Source: an uncultured Ruminococcus sp. (GTDB taxonomy: Bacteria > Bacillota > Clostridia > UBA1212 > UBA1255). From it: a DNA stretch of 6,120 bases. Shown here in pieces: positions 5,796-6,120 of this stretch. The position numbers were made by a program, and so were the translations under genes. The stretch's first letter is position 1. Each line of letters opens with the position of its first letter. The notes beneath the pieces were generated by a model that ran no database searches, was not told the DNA's origin, and saw only the letters and a list, made by a program, of their open reading frames with translations. Location: positions 1 through 6,120 of the forward strand of contig CACZOW010000080.1 in the NCBI GenBank assembly GCA_902782885.1, given 5' to 3'.

Positions 5796-6120
5796 TTATT
5801 TTTTGCAGGCTTTCCTGAGTTGGCTGAGTTTGAGGTCTGTGTTGTAGAAATCCTTGGCGGAGCAGCCCGCGCGGCCGCCTCCGGCGCAGGCGCAGGCACA
5901 CGCGCAGGCGCAGGAACTGTGGGCGCAGGAACTGTGAGAGCGCGACGACGATGACCCGGATCCGGAAGAACTGAACAACCCGGAAAGGAGGGAACGCCGC
6001 GCTACGGGCACGCTGATGACGTTGACCCGCATGAAGGTGTTGGGCGAAGAGGCGAACCGGAACAGACCGCTCTCTTTCTTGTTCTTGAGCTCGGATTCCT
6101 CGGCAGGTATGTCCTTCTCC
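5796..6120 (-). CDS. C-terminal part of unrecognised protein with Ser-rich and Cys-Ala tail (runs off right edge)
   Basis: The minus-strand frame is open from the window edge (first whole codon 6119-6117) to the TAA at 5796-5798, giving 107 residues. I do not recognise the family. In order there is a charged stretch (about 1-16), a short FRFASSPNTFMRVNV region that could be a beta-rich domain end, a Ser/Gly linker (near 47-60), then HSSCA twice, an alternating Cys-Ala run, GGGRAGC, and a hydrophilic tail with one last Cys before KK. There are eight Cys, all within the last 46 residues, and no CxxC pairs. Such a tail could bind metal, form disulfides or be modified, but no role is shown. The ATG at 6032 has no ribosome binding site and the frame continues to the edge, so the real start is outside. 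It lies 54 bp upstream of the alpha-galactosidase start on the same strand, and no convincing terminator was seen between them, so the two could be co-transcribed. Confidence 0.62.
   Translation of the reverse strand, partial: EKDIPAEESELKNKKESGLFRFASSPNTFMRVNVISVPVARRSLLSGLFSSSGSGSSSSRSHSSCAHSSCACACACACAGGGRAGCSAKDFYNTDLKLSQLRKACKK
5907..5936. repeat. Exact 15-bp tandem repeat encoding HSSCA twice
   Basis: The 15-bp unit GGCGCAGGAACTGTG occurs twice in a row with no mismatch. It lies beside a run of GCGCAGG-like units (about 5882-5914). Read on the minus strand this gives the tandem HSSCA repeats and the adjoining Cys-Ala run, so the tail probably grew by in-frame slippage or duplication. 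Confidence 0.85.

Noticed and set aside
5880..5940. The GCAGGC-type repeats considered as a CRISPR or other noncoding array.
   Set aside because: The units are contiguous without spacers and keep the minus-strand frame open, so they are coding low-complexity sequence.
4449..5954. A 501-codon open frame on the plus strand, opposite the alpha-galactosidase.
   Set aside because: It is the antisense shadow of a GC-rich, clearly homologous GH4 gene. Its product has no recognisable family and ends in an Ala/Gly/Arg run produced by the DNA repeat.

Overview
The window looks like a stretch of a moderately GC-rich bacterial chromosome, most likely an anaerobic Firmicute (Clostridia-type). This rests on the clostridial-type uracil permease C-terminus, strong AGGAGG-like ribosome binding sites, a NAD/Mn-dependent family 4 alpha-galactosidase, and low-complexity Ala- or Cys-rich proteins. 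The taxonomic call is inference; no rRNA or marker gene is present.

Layout. (1) Positions 1-271 (+) are the C-terminal end of a uracil permease, followed by an imperfect hairpin terminator at about 328-360. (2) Positions 450-3581 (+) hold a three-gene sugar-activation and transfer cassette: a GT-A glycosyltransferase, a GHMP sugar kinase resembling plant galacturonokinase, and an RmlA-like sugar-1-phosphate nucleotidyltransferase that overlaps the kinase by ATGA. (3) A textbook sigma-70-type promoter (TTGCCA, 17 bp, TATAAT), overlapped by a perfect 12-bp palindrome, drives an unrecognised four-helix membrane protein with a long acidic, Ala-rich tail (3681-4397, +). (4) On the minus strand, convergent with it, lies a GH4 alpha-galactosidase (4413-5741). 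Upstream of that on the same strand is the C-terminal 107 residues of a protein with an unusual His-Ser-Ser-Cys-Ala and alternating Cys-Ala tail that continues past the right edge.

How the genes fit together. The cassette reads as a salvage route: free sugar to sugar-1-phosphate (kinase), to NDP-sugar (nucleotidyltransferase), to a surface glycan (glycosyltransferase). If the kinase keeps the plant enzyme's specificity, the sugar would be galacturonic acid, but a related sugar is equally possible. The glycosyltransferase gene is visibly richer in AGA/AGG and ATA codons than the flanking genes, which suggests the cassette was acquired between ordinary chromosomal genes. The alpha-galactosidase acts in a different step (cutting alpha-galactosides in the cytoplasm), and nothing in the sequence links it to the cassette beyond proximity.

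No RNA gene, CRISPR array, insertion sequence or gene-free stretch above 300 bases was seen. I see no clearly new multi-gene system. The items most worth a second look are the bacterial galacturonokinase-like cassette and the Cys-Ala tail protein.
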